Virus record (IMG/VR): IMGVR_UViG_3300025707_000006
Span: 1 to 64,000 of that record
Length of the DNA stretch: 64,000 bases
Origin: a virus
Direction: 5' to 3' (one strand)
Part shown: in pieces, positions 49,637 through 56,594 of the stretch
Layout of the letters: each line of letters opens with the position of its first letter
Numbering within the stretch: position 1 is the stretch's first letter
Notes under the pieces: model-generated
The model's database searches: none
What the model saw: only the letters and a program-made list of their open reading frames with translations
What the model was told of the DNA's origin: nothing
Made by a program: the position numbers and the translations under genes

Positions 49637-50221
49637 ATGAAATTGTCGTCAATGGCGAAACTAATTTTACTGGACCCCATGAAGTTCCTTGATCTCGATC
49701 ATGGACAAAAGAACCCAGTAGATGCAAAGCACATTTGGACTGTTAAACACGAACAGGACAGTGCTGTCAGCGAAGGACTCTTTGTTGACGCACTAAAGTC
49801 TATCCGTAAGTTTGCTTCACAAAGGGGAGGCAAAGGTGAAGAAAAAGCCCTTATCCATAGATCCATTATCGAATACTCTGACCTTGTGTGGTCTAGGTTC
49901 GGTTCAGTTAATCAACTGAACTATCACCTCAAGGGTCTTTACGGTTGTGAACTGCCGAAAGTGTTTAGAGACCATATGCGACATCTTTTCTCAAATGCTC
50001 CTCAAGACACCATCGAAGAAGACCCGATTGAGGAGGTCTTAGAAGATCAGCCAAACATCTCACAAATCAGCCTTTGTGGTGTGAGTTTCAATCTCACCAC
50101 AGGGTCTAGTCTCATCATCGGTGAACTGGCTACGAAGTCGCTCAATTTGAAAGGGATGAGGTCGATTAATATCGACAAGGTGTCTGAGGGTCGTTTGTTT
50201 GGGGTTAGCCTTAAAGCCTAA
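49637..50221 (+). CDS. Partner protein sharing the C-terminal beta domain
   Basis: 194 residues. The N-terminal 125 residues are helical and basic (LIHRSIIEYSDLVWSRFGSV). The C-terminal domain (ISLCGVSFNLTTGSSLIIGE ... RLFGVSLKA) is homologous in pattern to that of the upstream protein, ending in a similar G-V-x-x-K. The shared domain suggests the two bind the same partner or each other. Four bases separate the genes. Confidence 0.45.
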   Translation: MKLSSMAKLILLDPMKFLDLDHGQKNPVDAKHIWTVKHEQDSAVSEGLFVDALKSIRKFASQRGGKGEEKALIHRSIIEYSDLVWSRFGSVNQLNYHLKGLYGCELPKVFRDHMRHLFSNAPQDTIEEDPIEEVLEDQPNISQISLCGVSFNLTTGSSLIIGELATKSLNLKGMRSINIDKVSEGRLFGVSLKA

Positions 50222-50302
50222 GACTATCTTATGTGTCTCGGTTTCGTATACAGAGTAGTCGGGGTCTACCTCTTTAATAGCAAAAACCTGTCGAGTGGAC
50301 GC

Positions 50303-50758
50303 TTAGTATTCCTTACCTTTGGGTTCTTTTGTGATGTCTCTACGCCTATCTTTTAAACCCGCTTCACTAGCTTGAAGAACTAAGAATTTTTGAATGTCTC
50401 TCTTAGGGATATTTTTGTCTACACCAGTAGCTGTGACAACCGCAAACAGATCTGCCATCGAATTTTTATGCTCTCCTTGCTGATACAAATTCATTGCCAC
50501 TGATACTTTAATTTTATCACCATTATGTTCAATAATGGCTGTGTTCTTTGAACCCATGCCTAGCCTTTTTTGTATTTCTGCGTACCCTATCCCATACATA
50601 GGGTTACCATGAAACCAAAGTGATGCGGTATCAAACTTGGGCCTCTTTTTTTGTTCTCTTTCAGGTTCTTTAAATAAGTCCAAGATAGCACCTAAAAAAC
50701 CTTCTTTTTGCATATATCTGTACGCAACTCTACTAGCCATCTTATTACGAGTTCTCAT
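50303..50758 (-). CDS. Tag B protein
   Basis: 151 residues. It begins MRTRNKMASRVAYRYMQKEG, a clear N-terminal tag B, followed by a hydrophobic stretch (FLGAILDLF) and an alpha/beta body (NTAIIEHNGDKIKVSVAMNL). Consensus-type class I promoter upstream. Not recognised beyond the tag. The downstream gap 50222-50302 shows no gene. Confidence 0.55.
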   Translation of the reverse strand: MRTRNKMASRVAYRYMQKEGFLGAILDLFKEPEREQKKRPKFDTASLWFHGNPMYGIGYAEIQKRLGMGSKNTAIIEHNGDKIKVSVAMNLYQQGEHKNSMADLFAVVTATGVDKNIPKRDIQKFLVLQASEAGLKDRRRDITKEPKGKEY

Positions 50759-50797
50759 GGTTTATTTCCTTTGTCTGAGAGTCTCTATATGACTGCC

Positions 50798-50812
50798 TAT
50801 AAAAGAACTATT
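50798..50812 (-). promoter_or_regulatory. Class I promoter, tag B gene 50303
   Basis: Gene-sense AATAGTTCTTTTATA, 40 bases before the ATG. Confidence 0.6.
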
Positions 50813-50816
50813 ACAC

Positions 50817-51368
50817 TTAGTCCCAATCCTCCCAATCATCCTCTTCTTCCAAAGAAGGGTAAGACTCATTGTCCTTAATATCGTTCTCTACCTCAGTAAC
50901 ACCTTTAAAGGCACTCGAACCCCAAATACAACCACTACCTACATCCCAAGGGTAGTACCAATGGACTCTCAGTCTCTCACTCGATTGAAAGGGGCAGATT
51001 TCTATACCATCATAATCTTTTGAGACAGCAACCCAATCTATCGCATCTTCCCCACCTATTTCTATGCCATACTTCCCTGTAAACATCCATAATTCTTGTT
51101 TTATTCGTATTACACACATACGATTAAGATTTACTTCAAGTAAATATTTATGTTGGTATCCCGAAGCCCAACTAGGGTTCCGACTTTGCACCCACTCTTT
51201 CCAATCCTTATCGCAAGCATACCAAAGACCCTTTGGTTTTTGGAGGGCACTTATAGTCTTGTCCTGTCGAACATTCCGAAATGACCCCATTGGTCTTGGA
51301 GAATACACCATACGATCATAGCTTTTCGCTTGAATGTGTAGAGTTGCGATTTTTCTGATTACATCCAT
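50817..51368 (-). CDS. Hypothetical phage protein (GLWYACDKDW family)
   Basis: 183 residues. KPKGLWYACDKDWKEWVQSR, LLEVNLNRMCVIRIKQELWM and YDGIEICPF then WYYPWDVGSGCIW match a phage family I have met without a known function; the layout faintly recalls ADP-ribosyltransferase-like folds. The N-terminus MDVIRKIATLHIQAKSYDRM is a tag-like amphipathic helix. The C-terminus is acidic (LEEEDDWEDWD). Class I promoter at 51402. Confidence 0.5.
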   Translation of the reverse strand: MDVIRKIATLHIQAKSYDRMVYSPRPMGSFRNVRQDKTISALQKPKGLWYACDKDWKEWVQSRNPSWASGYQHKYLLEVNLNRMCVIRIKQELWMFTGKYGIEIGGEDAIDWVAVSKDYDGIEICPFQSSERLRVHWYYPWDVGSGCIWGSSAFKGVTEVENDIKDNESYPSLEEEDDWEDWD

Positions 51369-51401
51369 GATACTCTCCTATATAATATATGTAAGAGATT
51401 A

Positions 51402-51416
51402 GATAAAGGAACTACA
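51402..51416 (-). promoter_or_regulatory. Class I promoter, gene 50817
   Basis: Gene-sense TGTAGTTCCTTTATC, 34 bases before the ATG, lying in the divergent gap before the GIY-YIG gene. Confidence 0.55.
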
Positions 51417-51419
51417 AAT

Positions 51420-51764
51420 ATGAGTGAATGGGTCGTATATGTCATCCAGAGTCAGCAGATCAGACGCTCTGCTAAGACAGGTAAAGAACTACCTGGTTTC
51501 TTCTATGTAGGTTGCACCACAGATGTTAACCGTAGGCTGAGACAGCATCAGGGTTTCATCAAAGGAGGCGGGAAATACACTGCAAAGCACCGACCTTGGA
51601 AGCTCATGTGTACTTATGGCACATACGCTAATAGATCAGAAGCCATGAAAGCTGAGATGGCTCTAAAGAAAAAGCGTGGTAAGGCTAGGCTCTATTGGAC
51701 AGAGCAAGAGTCTAAATGGTGTCGAGGTCGTAAAGAAATAGGACTTAAAAACGACTGTATTTAG
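51420..51764 (+). CDS. GIY-YIG endonuclease
   Basis: 114 residues. WVVYVIQSQ and FYVGCTTDVNRRLRQHQ form the GIY-YIG core with the catalytic Arg; KYTAKHRPWKLMCTY and later EMALKKKRGK complete the UPF0213-type fold. It likely nicks or cuts DNA. It may be a free-standing homing-type or repair nuclease. The first ATG is used, with AAAGGAACTACAAAT upstream. It overlaps the convergent tag A gene by 20 bases. Confidence 0.85.
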   Translation: MSEWVVYVIQSQQIRRSAKTGKELPGFFYVGCTTDVNRRLRQHQGFIKGGGKYTAKHRPWKLMCTYGTYANRSEAMKAEMALKKKRGKARLYWTEQESKWCRGRKEIGLKNDCI

Positions 51765-52083
51765 CTATGTCTGAATCCATCTGTTCATTCATCATCCCAT
51801 GAGGCGGGTTTCCAATATCTAAAGCGTCACCCGTAGATGTTGTCATAAGAATATGATGATACTTTGAGTAGTTTATTTCTACACCATTAGAAAGAGAGAT
51901 AGAAACCATCTCTCGACCTGTAGGGTCCTTCCCTCTTTGCACATCAACAACATTTCTGTTTGATAGTTTTTGCTCGGCAAGATCGTGAACATAACGCAGA
52001 TCTACGGCCTCACTAGCAAACCTTTCAAGTTTCGCAATCCTAGTCTCAAGGTTTCTAAGGATTTCTGATGCAGATCTTCTCAT
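51745..52083 (-). CDS. Tag A protein (MRRSASE family)
   Basis: 112 residues, one of the shortest full members. Tag MRRSASEILRNLETRIAKLE is followed by a beta-rich body (RNVVDVQRGKDPTGREMVSI). Class I promoter and leader upstream. It shows that the body can be small while the tag stays constant. Function unknown. Confidence 0.6.
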   Translation of the reverse strand: MRRSASEILRNLETRIAKLERFASEAVDLRYVHDLAEQKLSNRNVVDVQRGKDPTGREMVSISLSNGVEINYSKYHHILMTTSTGDALDIGNPPHGMMNEQMDSDIAKYSRF

Positions 52084-52131
52084 AAGGGTTTCTCCATTTG
52101 ATTAAGGTTAAGATGATCACTTAAGAGAACC

Positions 52132-52146
52132 TATAAATAAACTATT
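52132..52146 (-). promoter_or_regulatory. Class I promoter, tag A gene 51745
   Basis: Gene-sense AATAGTTTATTTATA, the exact consensus, 49 bases before the ATG. Confidence 0.7.
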
Positions 52147-52179
52147 AAAGTTATGGTGTCGAGGTAGAGAACCTAGATT

Positions 52180-52569
52180 TTAGAGCCTGCGAAGAACCCT
52201 CTTAGACTCCTTGAGGAAGTCTGCCTTAACAGAGTCAGAGTCTGGTCCAACCTCGACACGACCAATGGTCAGTCTACCCTGGTTTCCTTCAGACACATCA
52301 ACTAAAATGAGATATCCATTCTTCAAGTCTTCTTCATACACGACATTAACATGATTCATATAGCCATTTGTCCACCTTAACGCTCCTGTAGGCGAAGACT
52401 CAAGAGTATAACCTAACAATTTAGTTCCCGCTAACCTTCTCACAGATTGCATGGGGGACGAGGCGAGGCTGTGTCGGATGCGATAGAGGGGATCAGGTGT
52501 AGATTGTCTTTCAAGACGAGCGACCCTAGTCTCAAGGTTACGGATGATTTCTGATGCTGATCTTCTCAT
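52180..52569 (-). CDS. Tag A protein (MRRSASE family)
   Basis: 129 residues from the ATG at 52569 (ATGGAGAACTCCT). Tag MRRSASEIIRNLETRVARLE, then a beta-rich body (LKNGYLILVDVSEGNQGRLT). It is adjacent to another tag A gene, each with its own promoter and leader, so these are independent cassettes. Function unknown. Confidence 0.6.
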   Translation of the reverse strand: MRRSASEIIRNLETRVARLERQSTPDPLYRIRHSLASSPMQSVRRLAGTKLLGYTLESSPTGALRWTNGYMNHVNVVYEEDLKNGYLILVDVSEGNQGRLTIGRVEVGPDSDSVKADFLKESKRVLRRL

Positions 52570-52616
52570 AGGAGTTCTCCATTTTGTTAAGGTTAATGAG
52601 ATCACTTAAGATCATT

Positions 52617-52631
52617 TATAAATAAACTATT
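52617..52631 (-). promoter_or_regulatory. Class I promoter, tag A gene 52180
   Basis: Gene-sense AATAGTTTATTTATA, the exact consensus. It overlaps the stop codon of gene 52630. Confidence 0.7.
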
Positions 52632-52917
52632 AAAGTTTAAGGAAAGACTCTACAAGCACCTCTGCGAGATCTTCCCCCTCAACCCCATGTGAACTTACCC
52701 ATACCTCCCCATCTCTCCTTACAGACCCATTATTGAGTGCGTATAGGTGGTGGAGGTACGCAAGGGTAACCGTGTCCTCAAAGTCGGGCAACCATGTTTC
52801 ACTAGTAAGAGTGTATCTAACTTTTTGTTTAGGTTTGAAGTGAGGGAAAACTAGGATGCCAGTCACGCAGACCCACTTAGGGTGTTTAACTAAAAGCCTA
52901 AGACGATCAATATCCAC
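52630..52917 (-). CDS. Small hypothetical protein
   Basis: 95 residues, not recognised. MDIDRLRLLVKHPKWVCVTG then ILVFPHFKPKQKVRYTL looks beta-rich; the C-terminus is a helix (GEDLAEVLVESFLKL). It overlaps the zinc-ribbon gene by 11 bases and belongs to a three-gene operon from 53343. Confidence 0.4.
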   Translation of the reverse strand: MDIDRLRLLVKHPKWVCVTGILVFPHFKPKQKVRYTLTSETWLPDFEDTVTLAYLHHLYALNNGSVRRDGEVWVSSHGVEGEDLAEVLVESFLKL

Positions 52918-53089
52918 CAGAGTTAAACCAACCCTCTCCCTTTAATACGAAGCTACTCTTTGAGATAAGTTTCTGGGGGTCTTCTGTCTTACATTTAGGA
53001 CAAGGAGGTGATGGGTCATTCATTTTATGTGTGGCTTCAAAGTCATGTTTACATTCTTCTTGTTTACATCTGTAGTTGTAAGTCGGCAT
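52907..53089 (-). CDS. FmdB-type zinc ribbon protein
   Basis: 60 residues. MPTYNYRCKQEECKHDFEAT, PPCPKCKTEDPQKL and the ending LKGEGWFNSGGY match the FmdB/zinc_ribbon_8 family almost end to end. Cys8 (extended by EE), Cys13 and a CPKC pair bind zinc. The family is called regulatory but its action is not known. It overlaps its neighbours by one and eleven bases. Confidence 0.85.
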   Translation of the reverse strand: MPTYNYRCKQEECKHDFEATHKMNDPSPPCPKCKTEDPQKLISKSSFVLKGEGWFNSGGY

Positions 53090-53343
53090 TATTTTTTATC
53101 ACTTTCTTGTTTGAGTCTTTCTTCACGCTGTCTTCTTCGAGCTTGACTCTCTAAAGATTGCACATACTCTAGTAATCTACCAAGCTCTCGATCTACTTGC
53201 TTGAGGTTTTTAGCCAAATCTTTATCGGAACATACCTTATCGTCTTTTCTATAAGTACAATAAGAAATAACCGATCTGACAGCCTCCTTGCTTGTGAGGA
53301 GTTTTTGTTGGATAGCCCTAGCAGACCTTAATGGAGTTGACAT
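53089..53343 (-). CDS. Small coiled-coil protein
   Basis: 84 residues, helical throughout, with a final basic/acidic coiled coil (YVQSLESQARRRQREERLKQ). Not recognised. It starts two bases from the divergent start at 53342, so the two genes share or overlap their 5' ends. Confidence 0.45.
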   Translation of the reverse strand: MSTPLRSARAIQQKLLTSKEAVRSVISYCTYRKDDKVCSDKDLAKNLKQVDRELGRLLEYVQSLESQARRRQREERLKQESDKK

Positions 53344-53797
53344 GAATATATCCCCTTTTGACTTTCATAATGAAGCCTACAATATGATAAACACAACCGT
53401 GTCTGGTGCTAAAGAGAACGGTCTTGATATATCTACATTACCTCCTCATTTATCCATAATGACAAGTGAGGAGGTACTTCATGGAAAAAAAGTTATACTT
53501 GGATTCTCTTTACCAGAGATCCTTCAAGATGTAAGCCCTAGTTTATGGTCTTTCATTGCACATCAAAAAATGCAAGAGGAAACAAACAGTATAGGGTTCG
53601 TTTTTTGGTGCTTGGTTGAAGATTCTAAGTGTGGTGGACAATCTGTCTTTGGTATGTCCTACTTTAAAGAAGAAGGATTCAAAGGATTTATCTCGGACAT
53701 CGAGTTTCAATATGAACCCGAACTTCTAACAGACCCTCATCAAATTGTTCCCTCTTTCTTAGACTACGACTTTGAAAATGAATATCTGGTTCATTAA
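53342..53797 (+). CDS. Hypothetical protein
   Basis: 151 residues from the ATG at 53342 (AATGGAGTTGAC). Acidic, alpha/beta (MNISPFDFHNEAYNMINTTV, later FVFWCLVEDSKCGGQSVFGM). No motif recognised. The next gene's ATG follows its stop directly (TAAATG), indicating coupling. Confidence 0.45.
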   Translation: MNISPFDFHNEAYNMINTTVSGAKENGLDISTLPPHLSIMTSEEVLHGKKVILGFSLPEILQDVSPSLWSFIAHQKMQEETNSIGFVFWCLVEDSKCGGQSVFGMSYFKEEGFKGFISDIEFQYEPELLTDPHQIVPSFLDYDFENEYLVH

Positions 53798-54118
53798 ATG
53801 AGTTATTTAATCCCAGTTATTCTCTTGTGCCTCGCTGAACTCATTTTTTGGTTTAAGGGTAACTCAAAGGCTCTCTATGGGATAGATTGGGGACCTTTAA
53901 AATGGTGGCTCTATACAAGTTTATTCACAAACTACCTATGCCTATATGCTTGGTGGAAGCTAATAGAAATCGGAGATGTTTGGAAGGCCGGCGTAACTTG
54001 GGGGTTGTGTAGTTTCACTATAGAACTTATTCTTAACTGCTACTTTTTCGGGTTCAACTGGAAAGGTGTTGTCGCATTATGCCTATGTGCATTAGCCACA
54101 GTCATCGTACACACTTAA
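53798..54118 (+). CDS. Four-span membrane protein
   Basis: 106 residues with about four hydrophobic helices: LIPVILLCLAELIFWF, WWLYTSLFTNYLCLYAWW, AGVTWGLCSFTIELILNCYF and VVALCLCALATVIV. Short loops and a C-terminal His-Thr. Size and layout resemble small multidrug-type or holin-like proteins, but no conserved transporter residues stand out. It is coupled to the genes on both sides. Confidence 0.55.
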   Translation: MSYLIPVILLCLAELIFWFKGNSKALYGIDWGPLKWWLYTSLFTNYLCLYAWWKLIEIGDVWKAGVTWGLCSFTIELILNCYFFGFNWKGVVALCLCALATVIVHT

Positions 54119-54130
54119 AAGGAACGCAAT

Positions 54131-54592
54131 ATGAAAGCTCTTTATTTCGCTTATGGTCTTTGTCTTGAAGAACACACAATGGTTGACTACCACCCTAGTG
54201 CTAGGTTTCACCTGTTCGCAACCTTGAGGGGTTTTAAACTCATCTTCTCTGGTGATGGAGTATGTTCCATAGATAAAGGGTCATTTAATGACATTGTTGA
54301 GGGCGTTTTATACACCGTAGATCATCAAGAGTTATCCGAACCCAGAGAGGGTTCTTCACTGTCGATACTCGACATTATGGGTCATGACGGAAACTATGTC
54401 TCAGCTCATGTTTATTATACGAACCGAAAAGATCTGGTAGCCCCAACTCAAGATTATCTTATGAGAGTACATAAAAAGTATCAAGATTATGGCTTTAACA
54501 TGACACCCTTAGAGAACGCACTTGATAAATCAAACTATCAAGATACAGAGCAAGAGGAGGACACAGTATGTGGGCCATTGCTGTCTTTATAA
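54131..54592 (+). CDS. Gamma-glutamylcyclotransferase-like protein
   Basis: 153 residues. LYFAYGLCLEEHTM (substrate loop Y-x-x-Y-G-x-x-L), FKLIFSGDGVCSIDKG, VEGVLYTVDHQELSEPREG and a C-terminal helix match the GGCT/AIG2-like beta-barrel family. The catalytic Glu probably lies in REG. The family releases 5-oxoproline from gamma-glutamyl amines; gamma-glutamylamine bonds also occur in some phage modified bases, which makes this a possible partner of the enzyme island, but that is speculative. Confidence 0.6.
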   Translation: MKALYFAYGLCLEEHTMVDYHPSARFHLFATLRGFKLIFSGDGVCSIDKGSFNDIVEGVLYTVDHQELSEPREGSSLSILDIMGHDGNYVSAHVYYTNRKDLVAPTQDYLMRVHKKYQDYGFNMTPLENALDKSNYQDTEQEEDTVCGPLLSL

Positions 54593-54636
54593 CCTCCCTA
54601 ATTCTCCTATATGTGATCGCAGAATATGTAGCCTAA
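54568..54636 (+). CDS. 22-residue single-span membrane peptide
   Basis: MWAIAVFITSLILLYVIAEY then VA. Strong AGGAGG eight bases before the ATG, which overlaps the end of the cyclotransferase-like gene. A pure hydrophobic helix without loops. Together with the peptide at 46928 it shows that this phage makes several tiny membrane peptides. Role unknown. Confidence 0.5.
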   Translation: MWAIAVFITSLILLYVIAEYVA

Positions 54637-54733
54637 ACAAGCACTTCCAAATAAAAGCAAATACACATCATAAGCTCTTCTGAGTAGATACAATCCATCA
54701 TATTAACTTGTCTTTTTGTATGTTATATCGCAT

Positions 54734-54774
54734 ATCAGCCACCTTATAAGTTTAGTTCCTATAAGGTGACTGAT
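54734..54774. terminator. Inverted repeat between convergent genes
   Basis: ATCAGCCACCTTATAAG pairs with CTATAAGGTGACTGAT (one mismatch and one bulge) around an eight-base loop. It lies between the convergent ends of the 54568 and 54795 genes, a natural place for a bidirectional terminator. It lacks a T-tract, so termination is inferred. The rest of the 54637-54794 gap shows nothing. Confidence 0.5.
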
Positions 54775-54794
54775 AATAAATAAGGTATTAAGAT

Positions 54795-55106
54795 CTATCC
54801 GTTCGACACAAAGTCATTCAACTTCTTTGCAATAGTTAAAACTTCGTCAACACCCATAGGGGGCATCTTCAACCCCTCGATGTTTTCTTTCGCAGATGTA
54901 ATCAACTCAGCGGCTGCAACACCAATCGTATCTTCATGTCGATCATAAAAGCTACCTGCAATGTCACCTTGTGTGTGCATATACTGAATTTGCTTTTCTA
55001 CACTGTCTTCAACGATATGTTGAGCGAGATGTAAAATCTCTACACGAAGCTCATAGGGGGTCTTGTTTGGTTTAGGTGCAAGGTCACCTTTTAGACTTGA
55101 CGACAT
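54795..55106 (-). CDS. Hypothetical phage protein (PYELR family)
   Basis: 103 residues, helical and acidic. TPYELRVEILHLAQHIVEDS is a start I associate with a small conserved family in large phages; function unknown. The end AKKLNDFVSNG is a helix. Strong AAGGATGA before the ATG. Confidence 0.45.
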   Translation of the reverse strand: MSSSLKGDLAPKPNKTPYELRVEILHLAQHIVEDSVEKQIQYMHTQGDIAGSFYDRHEDTIGVAAAELITSAKENIEGLKMPPMGVDEVLTIAKKLNDFVSNG

Positions 55107-55186
55107 AAGTCATCCTTTCTCTGTGTGTGTGTTACCCAAATGGGCGTTTATACTTTCGACTCTCTAATAATGAGAGTCAATAGAAA

Positions 55187-55372
55187 TTAATCGCTATTTC
55201 TAGCTTCAAGAACCGCCTTACGAATCTCTTTAGACTGAGCGACTACATCTTGTAGTGATTTACGGACTCGTGTCCCTGCGGCTTTGTTTCCATCGTCAAC
55301 TTTAGAAGCGTCTGATTCGAGGTCTGCGATTACTTGTTTAAGGGTAGCGATGCGATCTGAGATAGTACTCAT
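55187..55372 (-). CDS. Histone H1-like (Hc1-type) nucleoid peptide
   Basis: 61 residues. LKQVIADLESDASKVDDGNK followed by AAGTRVRKSLQDVVAQSKEI matches the N-terminal helical domain of Hc1/histone H1-like proteins (the GNKAAGTRVRK core). The Lys/Ala-rich DNA-binding tail of Hc1 is missing. It may bind or compact phage or host DNA. A class I-like promoter is not evident. Confidence 0.55.
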   Translation of the reverse strand: MSTISDRIATLKQVIADLESDASKVDDGNKAAGTRVRKSLQDVVAQSKEIRKAVLEARNSD

Positions 55373-55435
55373 ATTGATTTCTCCGAAGAAGGAAAAGGTT
55401 GGTTAATTGTATAGGGGTATCCTAAACAATACTTA

Positions 55436-55804
55436 TTATACTATGGGATTCTCTATTTCAGACCTTTTTTTAAGCTCTTCAAACATTTCTTTGCGTGTCC
55501 AACCCTCTCTAGTCACCCTTTGTAGAAGCTCAGTGCTAACTCTCAAAACCTGTTTTTTTAACCAATTTTTACGATGTATTTTATCAGTACCTATATACAC
55601 ACGATTGTCTTTACCTAGATAAACACTCTCATTACCGTAGGCTTCTCCAAGCGTAAATAATATGGTTAACCCATTCTTAGAGAGCCAAGCCTCAATCTCT
55701 TTAAGGATCTGAGCATCTTGTTCATAATAGCCTCTTATAAGGTCGGGAGGTAGGATTTTAGAAGGCTTAACAAGACGCTCATATTTCAAAGATAATCTCG
55801 CCAT
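55436..55804 (-). CDS. Hypothetical protein
   Basis: 122 residues, basic, alpha/beta, not recognised. ILPPDLIRGYYEQDAQILKE, then LGKDNRVYIGTDKIHRKNWL. It overlaps the preceding gene by 19 bases and is the last of a run of small genes downstream of the DNA polymerase. Confidence 0.4.
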   Translation of the reverse strand: MARLSLKYERLVKPSKILPPDLIRGYYEQDAQILKEIEAWLSKNGLTILFTLGEAYGNESVYLGKDNRVYIGTDKIHRKNWLKKQVLRVSTELLQRVTREGWTRKEMFEELKKRSEIENPIV

Positions 55805-55989
55805 AATGAACGATCTTCGCTTGAAGCAGAGACCCAGCCGACAAACTTGATCTTATCATTAGGGTTTAACTCGGAAGGGCTAGATACAACACCTTTAGAA
55901 TACTTAGGTAATATTTGTACATTCATGCTTTTAGGTAACACGACAATGTACCCATTACGAATATGATTACAAATGACTAGTTCTATCAT
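55786..55989 (-). CDS. Small beta-rich protein
   Basis: 67 residues from the ATG at 55989. MIELVICNHIRNGYIVVLPK, then LNPNDKIKFVGWVSA, looks like a small SH3- or OB-like barrel. Not recognised. Its start lies one base after the stop of the zinc-finger gene. Confidence 0.4.
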   Translation of the reverse strand: MIELVICNHIRNGYIVVLPKSMNVQILPKYSKGVVSSPSELNPNDKIKFVGWVSASSEDRSLWRDYL

Positions 55990-55990
55990 T

Positions 55991-56584
55991 TTATTTTCCC
56001 ATCTTAAACTTTCCACCCACAGGCAGAGTTTCGGTTACAGCCCAAGAATCTGATTGATACCTCTTAGGTCGAGATTGTGGTTGAGTAGGCTTGGGTGCTT
56101 CACCTATCGTGATTTCTTGAGGTGGCGTATTCAGTGGGTTCTGATACACCTGTGGATTAGGTAATCCGACTTTAGGTGCTGAGGTCTTCACTGAACTCTC
56201 TTCTTCTCCTTCAAACTCTGGTGTATCCACTGGAGGTGCAGGGAGCGTATCTTCTTCCCCCCTATCTATGACACCACCTATAATCAAAGGGGATTGTGGC
56301 AGTTCTTCTGGGACTCCCCAAACCTCTATCACTTGTGGTTCTTGAAAACCTTCAAAGTCTGAAACACCCTCCCATCTGCTACCATCTGCTTGAAGCACAA
56401 TGTTAGGGTTTTCAAGGAGTCGGTCTACTTGACTGAGTATACGCCTATCCCAAGAGCTAAAAGCCATCCCTGCACGAACACACTCTCTATTTTTACATTG
56501 GTTACAAAAGGTACGCTCGAACTCTGGTGGACTCATCATCCCACCCTCATTACAATCTACAAAGAAATCTTTATTAGGCTTCAT
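55991..56584 (-). CDS. Cys-cluster protein with Pro-rich tail
   Basis: 197 residues. ERTFCNQCKNRECVRA is a short CxxCx4C cluster, then FSSWDRRILSQVDRLLENPN. The last 90 residues are Pro/Glu/Thr-rich and disordered. A similar F-C-x-x-C-x-N-x-x-C start is found in conserved phage proteins encoded near polymerase genes; role unknown. It directly follows the DNA polymerase gene. Confidence 0.45.
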   Translation of the reverse strand: MKPNKDFFVDCNEGGMMSPPEFERTFCNQCKNRECVRAGMAFSSWDRRILSQVDRLLENPNIVLQADGSRWEGVSDFEGFQEPQVIEVWGVPEELPQSPLIIGGVIDRGEEDTLPAPPVDTPEFEGEEESSVKTSAPKVGLPNPQVYQNPLNTPPQEITIGEAPKPTQPQSRPKRYQSDSWAVTETLPVGGKFKMGK

Positions 56585-56594
56585 ATAACTGCTC

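Noticed and set aside
49633-49692. A 19-codon frame starting four bases before the 49637 gene
   Set aside because: It shares the ribosome site with the longer frame, ends quickly and has no independent support.
19115-52631. TATAAATA on the + strand, like the T4 late promoter
   Set aside because: Nearly all copies lie upstream of - strand genes, so TATAAATA is on the template strand for them. In the gene sense the element is AATAGTTTATTTATA, a different promoter type.
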